Positions 12,481-23,363 of a stretch of 64,000 bases of DNA are shown piece by piece. A program made the position numbers and the translations under genes. The DNA is from Argentina anserina (lineage: Eukaryota > Streptophyta > Magnoliopsida > Rosales > Rosaceae): assembly GCF_933775445.1 (NCBI RefSeq), contig NC_065875.1, forward strand, positions 20,645,555 through 20,709,554, in the 5' to 3' direction. Position 1 is the first letter of the stretch. The number at the start of each line of letters is the position of its first letter. Under the pieces are notes generated by a model. That model had not been told where the DNA came from, did no database searches, and saw only the letters and a list, made by a program, of their open reading frames with translations.

Positions 12481-12789
12481 ATGAAATATGATGAAATTTG
12501 TGCCAAAGTTCTTAGAGTCAAACCAAGCTACATTAAGGGTTGTGGTTTTGGCCCTAGGCCTCCACCATCAAGGTTATCTCATTCATCAATTAACGAAATA
12601 TCTGGAAGAAAAAAAAAAGAGGTGCAAGAACAACTTCAAGAGACCCAACAGTTTGTAGGAACTCAACAAGAAAAGATTGATGCACAAAATAAGGTGATTC
12701 AAAGATTGGAGGAGCAAGCCAAAAGGTTTGTGGAGTTTATGGCTAATTTTCCGGGCAACGTCCATCTACTTGAGCATATTTATTTGTGA
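12481..12789 (+). pseudogene. CACTA second-gene (Ptta/En/Spm family) C-terminal exon
   Basis: The 102-residue frame begins YDEICAKVLRVKPSYIKGCG, matching the family pattern YDEILxxVLGxKxGYxxGxGxG. It continues with GPRPP, a Lys-rich stretch, and a Gln/Glu-rich coiled coil (about residues 43-85) ending near VEFMANFP. In CACTA elements this protein is the DNA-binding partner of the Tnp2 transposase. No matching N-terminal exons are intact upstream, so this is a relic. Confidence 0.7.
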
Positions 12790-13690
12790 AATTAAACATG
12801 AAGAAATTTTTTAGAACATCTTGAATTTATTATTGGTTTAGATTATTTTGCTACTAGTTATCATAGACAATATTTTGATTATTATTTTCAATTGGATTTT
12901 ATTTATTTTGATTAGTTTTCAATATTTTGAATATAACAATTAATGGAATTTTTACAATTTCCTCGTAATAGTAGTTAATTGTGATAAAATATAATTTTAT
13001 CGCTATAGGCTATAAAATGTATAACGACCATAATAAATTTCATCATTGTACATTACACAACTTGTAACGACGAAAATAAATTTCCTCGTTATAGATTATT
13101 AGATGTACGACGAGAAAAGTGAGTTTGATGGTTGTACATTACAACGACAATTAAATTTTCTCATTATAGAGTATAACTTGTATGGCAAGGAAAGCAAGTT
13201 TATCGTTGTAGGTAATACAACTTAAAATGACAAAAAAAAACTTCCTCGATATTTTGTAGTATGTAGCACGACGAAAGTGAATTTTCTCGTTCTAAGTCAC
13301 ACACCTTACGACATCCTCGCTATACTGAGTATAACCTGCAACAACAAATGAAACGTTCCTTATTATTGAGTATTCTTTTGGTGAGGAAAACCCATATGAC
13401 CTATATTGACGAATTTAAATTTCCTCGTTTTAGATTACTTATGGCAATGATAGATTTCCTCTCTAAAAGATACTTACACTGACGAAAATGACTTTTTAAA
13501 ACTTTTTTAAGAAATTATTTATTATTATTTTCGTATCATTAGCGAGGAAATAACAATTTAGTGATGAAATTTATTTTATCGAGCAATGTATTTTACGATA
13601 GTTTTATAGCCTGTGAAAAATTTTACCAAGGAAATAAATGAGATTAGGCGATGAAAAAATTTGTGCCTGAAGAATAACAATGAGAAAAAG

Positions 13691-14262
13691 TAGGGGTGGG
13701 CACGGGACGGAATGGGATGGGACGGGGCTCATCTCACGTCCCGTCACACTCTTTTGAATCGGGACGGGATCGGGATGGAACGAGGGTTTTTAAGAATGCA
13801 TCTCACTCGGGACTAATCCCGGTTGGGACGGGACGGGATCGGGATCGGGATCAGGACGGAACGGGACAAATCTCACATTCCTATGAAGTTAAATAAAAAC
13901 CTATACTTTTACTTTTTCATTAACAAAGTAACATTCAATAATGAAATTTTAACAAAAAAAATGCATATTATGTTCAAAATATTATAATATACCATTATTA
14001 TTTGAGTTGATATAATTTTGGAGTTAATAAGAACATAAATTAGTTTCATTTTGATACAAATATATAAGAATTTTTAAGTTTTCATTAAAGGTGGGACGAG
14101 ATGGGACGAAGAGGGATCTAAATTATTCGTCCCACGTCTCATCCCACTATTATAAAACGGGGCGGGGTCGGGACGGGACAAACGTTTTTAGACCTCCGTC
14201 CCATCCCGTCCCTATGAATTTCGGGACGGGATCGGGATTTCCGTTTTTTATGCCCACCCCTA
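13691..14262. mobile_element. hAT-type MITE with GGGACGGGA repeats, 572 bp
   Basis: Terminal inverted repeats TAGGGGTGGGCA (13691-13702) and TGCCCACCCCTA (14251-14262) match perfectly. An exact 8-bp target duplication AGAAAAAG flanks it (13683-13690 and 14263-14270), which is the hAT hallmark. Both arms are full of GGGACGGGATCGGGA-type repeats around an AT-rich centre. Short open frames inside are compositional. It is inserted in the subterminal repeats of the CACTA relic. Confidence 0.93.
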
Positions 14263-14523
14263 AGAAAAAGGGATATTCATCGCAAAAATGATTTCATGAA
14301 GAAATATTATTGTCTTCGCATAAAGAGTTCTTGACCACACTGCTGCGAGGAACTAGTGACCAAAATACTTTCCTCGTGAAATCACTATAGCGAGGAAATC
14401 TCAGTTTTTAGCGACTAATTTAATTCCTCACTAAATAGGCTTTATGTTGTACAAACAACAAAACTTTACGAGAGCTTTTTTGTAAACATTCACTTGCATC
14501 ACATTTACAAGCACATTTACAAG

Positions 14524-15042
14524 TAGTGTTCTAAATATCGAATATATCAACCGATATATTGGCGATATTTTGAAACCGATAGGCCCCATATCGGTTAATT
14601 TTATCGGTTAATGGTCAAATGTCGGTCAAACTTTTATATATTGGGTCAACATCGGGTTGTCTTGATTTTTTAAAATTTTTCCTTTTTTTTTGGAAAATTT
14701 ACGTATATATAATTATTCATTTTTCACATATAATTATAGTTTTTTAATTTAATTTATTTTTTTCATACATATGAAGAATTACAAGCCTAACTGATTATTA
14801 TTATACACATTTTTTATAATTATATGGTGTTGTTTAAGTATTTTAATTGTCAACAAAATTAACTAATTTTTCTTTAGTTTATTTGATACCATCCTCTTAA
14901 CTTATTTGGTACCATTTGAAGTATAAGTTTATAAATACAGTATCTTTTTAAAAATATAAACAGATCTGATAAATTCGATCTATATCAATATATCGTTTTA
15001 TTTCTCGACTGGTACGATCCTGATAAGTGATATTTAGACTAT
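14524..15042. mobile_element. MITE with TAGTGTTCTAAATATC terminus
   Basis: The left end TAGTGTTCTAAATATCG is answered by GATATTTAGACTA near 15029-15041, and the interior is rich in CCGATATAT words. The same terminus occurs at 11160-11174. Target duplication was not resolved, so the superfamily is uncertain. Confidence 0.5.
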
Positions 15043-15291
15043 AATTTACAAGTTTTCTCACAATATAATATGCACAGTATGTGGGTTAATGGATGGAAAC
15101 AACTCTCTTCTCTTTGCAATATCTTTTGAAAAAAATATATATGCTATCGTAATACTACGTGGCAATACCTAGCGGTATTCCATACCTGTTATATTTCGAT
15201 ACGTGGATTTATTACATTAAAATTATAATTTGACATATTTTTATTATTTGTGAAATGACCTTCATGGGTATTGATGATTTTGACGTCGAAT

Positions 15292-15382
15292 TCAGAGTTT
15301 AGAGTTTAGGGTATAGGGTATAGGGTATAAGGTATAGGGTTTAAGGTTTTAGGGTTTAGAGTTTAGGGTTTAGGGTTTTAGA
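15292..15382 (+). repeat. Degenerate TTTAGGG repeats inside the MITE
   Basis: A run of TTTAGGG and variants (GTATAGGG, TTTAGAG) about 90 bp long. The same motif in the opposite orientation occurs at the homologous place in the sister MITE (31470-31570), so it belongs to the element rather than to a telomere. Confidence 0.8.
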
Positions 15383-15424
15383 AAGAAACCTAAAATAGTA
15401 TTTGACAAAATAGCTAAAATATAA

Positions 15425-16511
15425 TTGGCAAAATTGCTAAAATACATCCCAAACTTAGTCTTAATTGTCAATTTGCACCCCGAACTTGCATTTCAGTCAA
15501 TTTACCTCCTAAACTTGGTAAACATTGCCGATTTACACCCCGAACTTGTATTTGAGTCAGTTTACCTCCTAAACTTGGTAAAAATTGTCGATTTGCACCT
15601 CATCTGTTAAATTAACTGTTTCTATCCAATTTTGCATTACATGTCATGCACATGAGGGGTAATGTTGTCATTCTCTATTTATATTTTTCTTAAAAACAAA
15701 TAAAAATATTATTTAAAATGAGGATTATTTTGTTAATCAAATTATTTATTTACATCTTTTTTCTACATACTTAACCCTACTTTGAATTATATATTCAACA
15801 TATCCACCCATTCAAATATAGTGTGTTGTGTATAAATATATTTTTATATGTACACATTGTTGGAGGAGGAACAAAACGATAATAATAACGACGTAATAGA
15901 ACATAACGTAACTGCTTATTGATTGATAATGAGGCCAATATATAGGCATTACATAACCATAATCCCGTAGGATTCGGAGTACTAATCTATTACAGAGATG
16001 TGAATCTATCTCTAACAGGAAACCTAATAAGGCTAAGACACACACAATGGTAGAATAGTAATTCTCTCGGAACACACATTTATTTTTAATTTTCAATGTA
16101 TTTATTTATTTATATTTTTCTAATATCTTTTAACATACCATATCACATAAAATAAAAAATATATAAATCAATAACATGTTTCGAAAAAACAAACATTGTA
16201 GCAAGTGTTCCTCTTAAGTAATTTTATTAATTTATTTCATTATTAAATATGAATAAATATATAATGACAATACTGCCCCTTAAATGCATGACATGTGACT
16301 TAAAATTGGATTGAAAACATTAAATTTAACGGATAGGGTGCAAATCAGCAATTTTTACCAAGTTTAGGAGGTAAATTGACTCAAATGCAAGTTCGGGGTG
16401 TAAATCGGCAATTTTTACCAAATTTAGGAGGTAAATTGACTCAAATGCAAGTTCGGGGTGCAAATTGACAATTAAGACCGAGTTTGGGGTGCAAATCGGC
16501 ATTTTTGCCAA
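15425..16511. mobile_element. Foldback element with long inverted repeats (middle layer)
   Basis: About 270 bp at the left (from TTGGCAAAATTGC) is repeated inverted at the right (ending GCCAA at 16511). Each arm holds tandem units of about 75 bp with CACCCCGAACTTG and TTTACCTCCTAAACTTGG. TATAA flanks it on both sides (15420-15424, 16512-16516). The sister MITE at 31329-31734 shows the uninterrupted sequence AAATATAATTTAGCTAATTA, which confirms the insertion point. The short frames at 15425-15610 and 16326-16511 are translations of the arms, not genes. Confidence 0.88.
15858..16074 (-). repeat. Solo LTR of the copia family (inner layer)
   Basis: Between 15907 and 16074 it matches the 184-bp LTRs at 1100 and 7385, including CCAATATATAGGCATTACA and CCCGTAGGATTCGGAGT. 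The outer 49 bases differ. The 5-bp duplication CACAT flanks it (15853-15857 and 16075-16079). With no internal region it is best explained by LTR-LTR recombination after insertion into the foldback element. Confidence 0.88.
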
Positions 16512-16628
16512 TATAATTTATCTGATTAAATCTTGAATATCAAATTGTGATTAGAATGGTATACCACTAGCCCACTAGGCATTGCCATGTGGTGCTACGG
16601 TAACACTGAAAAATTTCTCATATCTTTC

Positions 16629-16804
16629 ATTGAAAAGAATACAATTCACACATAAAGTCAACAAAATTAAACAACAATAAACGTAGGTTCCGGATACAAC
16701 TCCATCAAATGTGGGATCCGATCTCAAGAGAAAATACAACCATGTATGCCGAATACATAGGTAGTTAGTAAACCTTCTCCTATAACTTCTTGACCATGGC
16801 CCAT
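16629..16804. other. Short intergenic stretch
   Basis: No feature recognised. It links the MITE nest to the first P450 remnant. Confidence 0.4.
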
Positions 16805-16930
16805 GGGCACAAGTCTCATAGGAGTTGAGCCATTTCTAGGGGGAGGCCAAACATCTCTGCCATGTTCATGGTGTCTGGTACAACTCAATCTCCAAGCTTC
16901 TAATCAAAACAGTTAAGTAGCAAACCCAAC
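16805..16930 (-). pseudogene. CYP76-type P450 C-terminal fragment
   Basis: The minus strand reads LLNCFD.KLGD.VVPDTMNM and AEMFGLPLEMAQ, matching LLHCFDWKLEDGVVPETLNM and AEKFGITLHMAQ of the gene at 20396-23363. Two in-frame stops are present and no other exon part survives upstream. It lies in the same orientation as the other two P450 copies, so it is the most decayed member of a tandem array. Confidence 0.85.
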
Positions 16931-17088
16931 ATTTGTTTTAAGCCTAGAGGTAAGAATGATGAAGCTGTAATCATTTCTAGTGAGCATGAGGACTGTGAAA
17001 ATGAGGAAGAAGGTATAAAAGTCAGCAAAACGCGGTCTCTGGATGTATGTACGTGTTGACGAGTATAGGACAGTACCTAGCTACATAG

Positions 17089-18909
17089 CACGGAAGCTTG
17101 CCTTGACGACCAATTCCCACTTCGGAAGCGAAAGCGGGAGCGGAAGTGCGGGGAAGCGTGAGGAAGCGCGATGGAAACGCGATTCTAGAAAAAGAGGGTT
17201 TGGGAGCACGGCGGAAGCGTTGGCTTCCAAACTGAAAGCGCGGTGGAAGCGTTGGCTTCCTACTTGGAAGCGCGATTCCTTCCCTTCCTCTCTTTCATCA
17301 ATCAATGTCTTGAGTCTATTCTTGTCGTCTCATCTTCTTTCAATTTCTTCAAGCGGTTAAAGATGAATAACATTAATTGATCTAATGTGTTAGAGAAAAG
17401 AGAAAGAGCTGGGGAGATATATGAAGAAAATCTTGACGAGACAGAGAGAAGGTGAACTTTTTTTTAATTCAATTTCATCTAGTGATGTCTCTTTGACTTG
17501 CACGTAGCCAATAACTTCACACTATACTGTACCTTATTTTGTTTGAATTTTGAAAGGATTCTTTAATATTGCTATAACCAAGGATAATCATAGTTTAAAA
17601 AAGAAATTATTAATAGTTATTAAGTTATTTTAAAACTGGATAAAATAATTAAAAAATAAAAGATAAAAATAGTATATAATATATATTTATTATTTTGACG
17701 CTTCCAGAACACACCCACTTTCTTAATTTTTGAAAAAAAATCGCTTCTGCATTTCTACATACCCACACCCGATTCCATACATCTTAAGTACTTAGGAGAC
17801 AAGGACCAATGGCTCTAGCAAGGGACCTAGAGAAGGACATTAGTGTGCGCTATCCTGACCTGTTTCTACGAGCTAAGTATGAATTCTTATCCAAGAGAGA
17901 GACGTTGATGTGCTTTATGTCTGCAACGTGTCATCATCTTATTTATCATTCTGGATTCTTCGTACCAGCTACCCCATTCACCTGCTATGAATAGTTTGTC
18001 ACTGTTCTTCCCTTTTCATGCATTCTTAGCTAAGCTGTATGAAATCAGGTGCGTATAGAAATGTTGAAGCGTTTTTTTGAATTATTTTAGAAACGGGTAT
18101 GTTTTGGAAGCGTCATAATAAAATAATACATATTTATATCTAAAAATATATTATATAAAATAGAAAATTAATTATTAACATTATAGAATAACAATATAAT
18201 AGAAAAAGAGCTCAATAAATATTTTATTATGGCCTAAAATAAACAACACAAACACTTCAATAACTAACATGATACTAGTAGTATAGCTAACCACAAATGA
18301 TGCGCATCACTTCTCACTCAATCCATCATACACTTAGTGATCTCTTTAATCACACTGACCAAGTATGTGGAATGAAAATCATATGTATCTACATTTTACA
18401 ATGAGCAGCGTGCCCCAAAGCTGAATGACTTTGCTCTCTCTCTCTGGGCTTCATCCTAATCTAGCCCCAAAATCCACAACACTAATTTTTCACTCATCTA
18501 TTTTCAATGAGTATCTTGCTCTAAATCAAACTCATCTATAATCTTTATGTCCTTGTTGTCTCACACAAAACTAAAAGCTTAAACAAATCCTCAAATCTAA
18601 TTCAACCTGCTTGAACGAGGCTTCAACTATATGTTTTCTGGGTATTCATTCAATTCTAGATTTGGATTTTATCTTCATAAATTATCGAGTCCTTAGAATA
18701 TGGATATTTTAAGAGGGATTAATATTAGAGCCGGAAAAGAGAGAAGAAAATTATAAAAACCCAACAACTCTCGTGCTACCACGACGCTTCCAATTTAGAA
18801 GCTTGCGCTTCCGCGACGCTTCCAAAACCTTATTTTTCGGGAGCGCGCTTCTGAGTGTTTCTGCTTCTGATTTAAATTCCGAAGCGGGAATCGGACCTCC
18901 GCTTTGGTG
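17089..18909. mobile_element. Foldback / hAT-like element with GGAAGCG subterminal repeats, 1821 bp
   Basis: The ends CACGGAAGC... and ...GCTTTGGTG are weak inverted repeats that strengthen inward (AATTCCCACTTCGGA at the left, rc GATTCCCGCTTCGGA at the right). The flanks CTACATAG (17081-17088) and CATCATAG (18910-18917) agree at 6 of 8 bases. GGAAGCG occurs many times in the left arm and CGCTTCC in the right. A second, inner pair of inverted arms (about 17660-17783 and 18033-18165) shares ACGCTTCC, AACACACCC and CATTTCTA segments. A core of about 250 bp lies between them. No transposase was found. Confidence 0.62.
17809..17994 (+). other. Open frame of 61 codons in the core of the foldback element
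   Basis: The frame starts with ATG (MALARDLEKDISVRYPDLFL) and is not repeated elsewhere in the window. It occupies the only part of the element that is not inverted repeat, so it could be a captured host fragment. I do not recognise the family, and it may equally be chance. Confidence 0.2.
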
Positions 18910-19029
18910 CATCATAGATTCTTAGTACAATTATAAGTTTATAACAATCAATACAAGCTTTCTATAAGGGCTTTTTTCATAACATTTTAGTCTTCTCTTT
19001 AATACAGTGTGATTGTGACTATAATACTT

Positions 19030-20040
19030 AACAACATCAAGTGTAATATTCTTATTGCTAATGGAAGTCTCGGGCACATTCTTCTTCCACCATTAAACGG
19101 AATTATAAACTCAAAGTTTTTCCCCGTAAGATCAATTTGGTCGTCTAATCCCAATAACCTCTCCAGCATAAATAACTTTGGGTTTTCCTGAGTGTAGTGT
19201 TGAGGTCTTGCCTATGTCCCAAACATTGATCAAAGCTTGAGCACCCTTGGGGATCAATATTATGTACCCGCCAATTTCTATATTATCTACTTCTGCTTTT
19301 TGGGGAAGTAGCAATGGAACTGTAGGATGAAGCCGAAATATTTCTTTGAGTATCGCTTGTAAGTAAGCTAGGGAGTCAAATTCTTCAACTAGTTTCTCTT
19401 TTCTAATCACTTGCTCGAGTTCCGCTTGAGCTTTTGAAAGAATTTATGGGTTGCATAAAAGCTGGATCGGCCATTGCCCATTCTAATGTGACTGAACTAG
19501 CGTCTATGCCATCAACCATTAGATCCTAACTATTCCTTTATGTCCAAATAAGTAGGTAATTAATTTTAGAAACTACAATTGTGTCATTATAAAAAAAACC
19601 CAATTATTGTGATAGCACTAAATATCTTGCATGCATGGTTGAACTAGATATCTTCAAAGCGAATCTTCACATCATACTTGAAACAATCTTCTTGAAAACC
19701 GTAGCTGTCGAACTACACGGGTTAGCGGAATCCACAGAGAAGATAGACTGCGACATCATATTGAGCATGGTTGTGAAAGCAACCAATCCTATTTCTATTG
19801 CCTCCAACTCAACACTCTTCCTAGCCTTTTTTTTTTTTTTTCAATTTGAGATTTTGAGAAGAGTTGCTGTTTGGAGAGTGCGCACATTACTACTATGGGT
19901 TCAATTAGGCGGATTTCTTTCATTCTTTGGCCAGAGCGGACGAGCAAAACTACAACTGTGGTCACTTGCCCTAGTTGAAAATTGATTATGGGGCCGTAGG
20001 GTTGGGATAAGTTGGTGAGGTAGCTAGACATGGGGCCTAG
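19030..20040 (-). pseudogene. CYP76-type P450 pseudogene with internal deletion
   Basis: Minus-strand exon-2 sequence runs from about 19528 to 19030 and includes the I-helix region, EIFRLHPTVPLLLP (ExxR motif preserved as E-I-F-R) and GGYIILIPKGAQ with a small insertion. The heme-loop region near 19060-19110 is frameshifted. Exon-1 sequence at about 19640-19830 matches the segment around 22740-22860 of the better copy, then jumps across a deletion to N-terminal sequence (19925-20040, YGPIINFQLGQVTTVVV). Frameshifts, the missing middle of exon 1 and a shrunken intron make it non-functional. Confidence 0.9.
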
Positions 20041-20395
20041 TTTTTAAAATTACTTTGCGTCTTCCGGAAATGAAATAGAAGCTTTGGATGGTTAATCACT
20101 TAATCCAATCAAAACAAATACTATATAACTCAATCGATCCATATCTTTTCATTCAACGAAGGAAAAAGTCAATATATGTATGCACTTATCCAATTAGCTC
20201 GTTTACTTTTCGCCATGAATGTATGAACCAAGTATATAGATTTTCATCACAACAAATCATTGCAGTATGTATAAAAGTACCAACAAAAATGAAATACATA
20301 TAAATTTGCCAGATAAGACTAGCTACTTGGGCGACTTATTTACTTAACTAGTGAATTAATGTGCATCTTTTTTCAAACAGTGTCTATCTACCGAC
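20041..20395. other. Intergenic spacer between two P450 copies
   Basis: AT-rich, about 355 bp. It would contain the 3' UTR of the P450 gene to the right and the dead promoter of the pseudogene to the left. No element was recognised. Confidence 0.5.
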
Positions 20396-23363
20396 CTAGT
20401 CTCTCAACAACCGGTAATGCTTTTCCAACGATTTTCTTGGGACAGCTCTCAGAGGCTGAGCCATGTGTAGGGTGATGCCAAACTTCTCTGCCATATTCAA
20501 AGTCTCGGGGACGACTCCATCTTCAAGCTTCCAGTCAAAACAATGAAGTAGTGAACCTAGCATCAAATGTAACATTCTTGTTGCCAACGGAAGTCCAGGG
20601 CACATTCTTCTCCCACCACCAAACGGAATAAGCTCACAGTTTTTTCCTGTAACATCAATTTGGTTGTCTAATCCCAAGAACCTCTCCGGCATAAACATTT
20701 TTGGGTTTTCCCAAGTGTTGGGATCTTTGCCTATGGCCCAAGCATTGATTAAAACTTGAGCACCCTTGGGGATTATGTACCCCCCAATTTCTACTTCTGC
20801 TCCTGCACTCCGGGGAAGTAGTAACGGAGCTGTAGGATGAAGCCGAAATGTTTCTTTGAGTATTGCTTGTAAGAAAGGGAGTCGAGCAATGTCTGATTCC
20901 TCAACTAGTTTCCTTTTTCCAATCACTTGCTCAAGTTCTGCTTGAGCTTTTGAAAGAATTTCTGGGTTGCGTAGTAACTCGGCCATTGCCCATTCTAGTG
21001 TGGCTGAACTTGTTTCCGTGCCAGCAACAATCAACTCCTAAACATTCCATATCAATTACAAATAAGTAGGTGATTAATTTATCGGACAATTCACAATTGT
21101 GTCATAAACTCATCATGATGAACCAAAACAAATCTTAAAAAAGCAAAAGAGAAAATTAGATATAAGCCCAATATTGAAGCCCCCTCTTTATAATACATCC
21201 ACACCCAATTTTTCTTTTAATCTATACCCAATTTTTTTTATTATCAATATTTCTTCCTTTTATAAATATATGATTTTCCCTTTAGATATATAAAAAGTTA
21301 GATTAGATTATTTCCTTAATTTTAGGTTTTTACATCTATTTGAATGTGAAATTAATGAATTTCGTCCATAATTATTTCATTATTTTAAATTCATATTAAT
21401 AACTTCAATCTATATATGTACTCATCACTGAGCTGTTTAGTTTTACAAAATTTTCATAGCTTTTATTGTTGTTCTTCCATCAATCAATTCAATTTTGTAA
21501 AGTTTTACATAATTTTTGTTTTCAAGAAATAAGAGCTAGTGAAACGGAGATTATATGAGAAATTCTTATTGTACGGTACGTACACATCTTTATTCTTGAA
21601 TGACATTTTATTTTCATCATATTAGGTATATTATAACATAAAAATCCAATGTAAGAGATATAATAGTGTTTTTTTGGAACGAGAAGCATATGTATATATA
21701 TACATTACATAATCTAATAAAGAGGTATATTAACATAAAATTTATAAAATTTCCCTATGTCATTACATTTTTTTTTGAAGTGAAGCTTCTAACCAAATGC
21801 TTCTAATCCTTAGGTTAAAATTAAAAGAACTATCTATTAACTAGGTTGTCTCGTACCTATTATTAAGGTTAATAATTTTAATTTATACTTTTATGTCAGG
21901 TTATAAAGAAATGAATGAATACAGAAAAATTTGTGTTGCAATTATATCAACCTACAAATTTTCAAGTTTCAACATAAAAATTTACTTTTAACAAAAATAA
22001 TTTAAATTACCAAAACATAAGTATTACATTCCATATCTACCTTAAATTGAATTAAAATTATAAATAGATTTTCTATAATTTTAGCAATAATAATGAGGTA
22101 AAAGAAATCACAAGCAATCTATAATTAAGTACTTTAAAAGAGAATTTAATTTCATAGTTGACTAATCATATTTAAATAGTGGCAACCTGTGTAATTCCTG
22201 TTAAAATGAAAGACAATTTATAATCTTAATTGAAAATATTTGAGAGAAAATTAAAATTAAATGATATGTGGGTTTATTTTAAAAACATGTTAAAAAAATA
22301 GGTTTAAAACAAAATACCCCTAAAAAAATTAAGAAAAAAACTAGTTTCAAGTACTTTAATAATACTACTTGATTTTCAAGGAAAAGTTATGCTTCAAATC
22401 GTCATTAACTAAATTGTAGCCCAATCATTGGTAAAGAAACGCTAAGTATCAATTAGTGATCACTAACCAGGATCAAGATTTGAGTTTCGCGCAAGTCCAT
22501 ATCCTCCATTTTCTCTTCACTGATGTTGAGAAGCGTATCTAACATATCATTGGTTGTGATATAATTGTCCCCTCTTCTTAATTCCAACCTTTGATGGATC
22601 ATTCGATCCAGAATGCCTAATATTTTATGGAAGTAATAGGTTGTGCGCCTCCTTATACCTTGGGGGTCAAGCTTCCTAAGCAAAGGGAAATAGTCCGCCA
22701 AGTTTGGTTTCCCTACCTCTTCCATTATACCCCCAAAAGTCTTCTTGAACTCCCTAGCTGTCTCACTATTCGGTTGACCTAAATCTATGGAGAATATAGT
22801 CTGCGACAACAGATTGAGGGATGTTGTGAAAGCTGCCTTTCCCACATCTATTGCCTCCCCCACCCTCATACTTTCGTTGACATCATCTATAAGCTTTTGG
22901 AGCTTTACGCGCCGATTGGAGTAGTTGGCATCAAGAACTTTGGGTGCAAACAATTGTAAGTTGCATATTGTACGAAGTTTTCTCCATCTTTCTTGTACAG
23001 GAAGCCAAGCGATGGTGTACTCGTTGTATTTGCATGCGCGAACTGCATCTGGTAGGTTTCGGTTGCAGAAGACTTGGTCATGAGTTCGAAGGATTTCTTT
23101 GGCGAGAGTCGGCGAAGAAACTACGACTGTGGTTAATTGGCCTAGTTGCAAACTGATAATTGGGCCGTAGCGTTGGGAAAGCTTAGTGAGGGAGACATGG
23201 GGTTTGTCTCCAAGCTCAAACAGATTCCCTACCAGTGGATATGGCTTTGGTCCTGGTGGAAGAAGCTGTCTGGGTATGGCATTGTTTCTTCTTGCAAGAA
23301 GACAGAAGGCTTGGATGGTGGTCCAGGCAATGCAAAGACCTATTACACAATTGAAGATATCAT
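20396..23363 (-). CDS. Cytochrome P450, CYP76 family (two exons; start codon out of frame)
   Basis: Microsomal haem monooxygenase of the plant CYP76 type. Family members act on monoterpenols and related small molecules, but the substrate here is unknown. Exon 1 is 23363-22468 and exon 2 is 21037-20396, with donor GTTAGT, acceptor TTTAG and a phase-0 intron of 1430 bp. Exon 1 encodes a hydrophobic anchor, the LPPGPKP hinge, the C-helix WRKLR and FCNRNLPDA. Exon 2 starts with the I-helix AGTETSS, then ETFRLHP (ExxR), PERF and the haem loop FGGGRRMCPG. All catalytic motifs are present and about 512 codons fit the family. The only ATG at the right place (23363-23361) is followed by ATATC where the frame needs one more base. 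Inserting one base after ATG would restore MDIF.... As written the frame has no ATG, so it is either a very recent pseudogene or a sequence error. Confidence 0.88.
21038..22467 (-). other. P450 intron, 1430 bp
   Basis: Very AT-rich, bounded by GT (22467-22466) and AG (21039-21038). CYP76 genes typically have one intron at this I-helix position, just before the (A/G)GT(D/E)T motif. No open frame or bounded transposon was recognised inside. Confidence 0.85.

Larger units (their letters stand above)
11930..14480 (+). mobile_element. Decayed 3' half of a CACTA (En/Spm) element
   Basis: It contains the C-terminal exon of a Ptta/En/Spm-type second protein (12481-12789), followed by more than 1 kb of short repeats such as TTTCCTCGTTATAG and ACGACGAAA in both orientations (12960-13660 and 14280-14480). 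That arrangement, second gene then subterminal repeat array, is the usual 3' end of plant CACTA elements. No intact CACTA terminus was found near 14480, so the ends are lost or too diverged. A hAT MITE is inserted at 13691. Confidence 0.6.
15128..16619. mobile_element. MULE-type MITE (outer layer of a three-element nest)
   Basis: The left end (GAAAAAAATATATATGCTATCG...) and the inverted right end (rc GAGAAATTTTTCAGTG...) share the segment [TC]ATCGTA...CACGTGGCAATRCCTAG in imperfect form over about 45 bp. The flanks ATATCTTTT (15119-15127) and ATATCTTTC (16620-16628) agree at 8 of 9 bases, the duplication length typical of Mutator-like elements. A second copy without inserts lies at 31329-31734 in opposite orientation. 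The interior carries TTTAGGG-like repeats at the left and the foldback element at 15425-16511. Confidence 0.78.

Noticed and set aside
13696..14291. Arg/Asp/Gly-rich short frames
   Set aside because: They are translations of the GGGACGGGA arms of the hAT MITE.
15292..15382. Possible ancient telomere or chromosome-fusion point
   Set aside because: The same degenerate repeat lies at the homologous site of a second MITE copy, so it belongs to the transposon.
15425..16511. Two leucine-rich-looking 61-codon frames (NLVNIADLHPELVF type)
   Set aside because: They are the two inverted arms of a foldback element read in translation, not LRR proteins.
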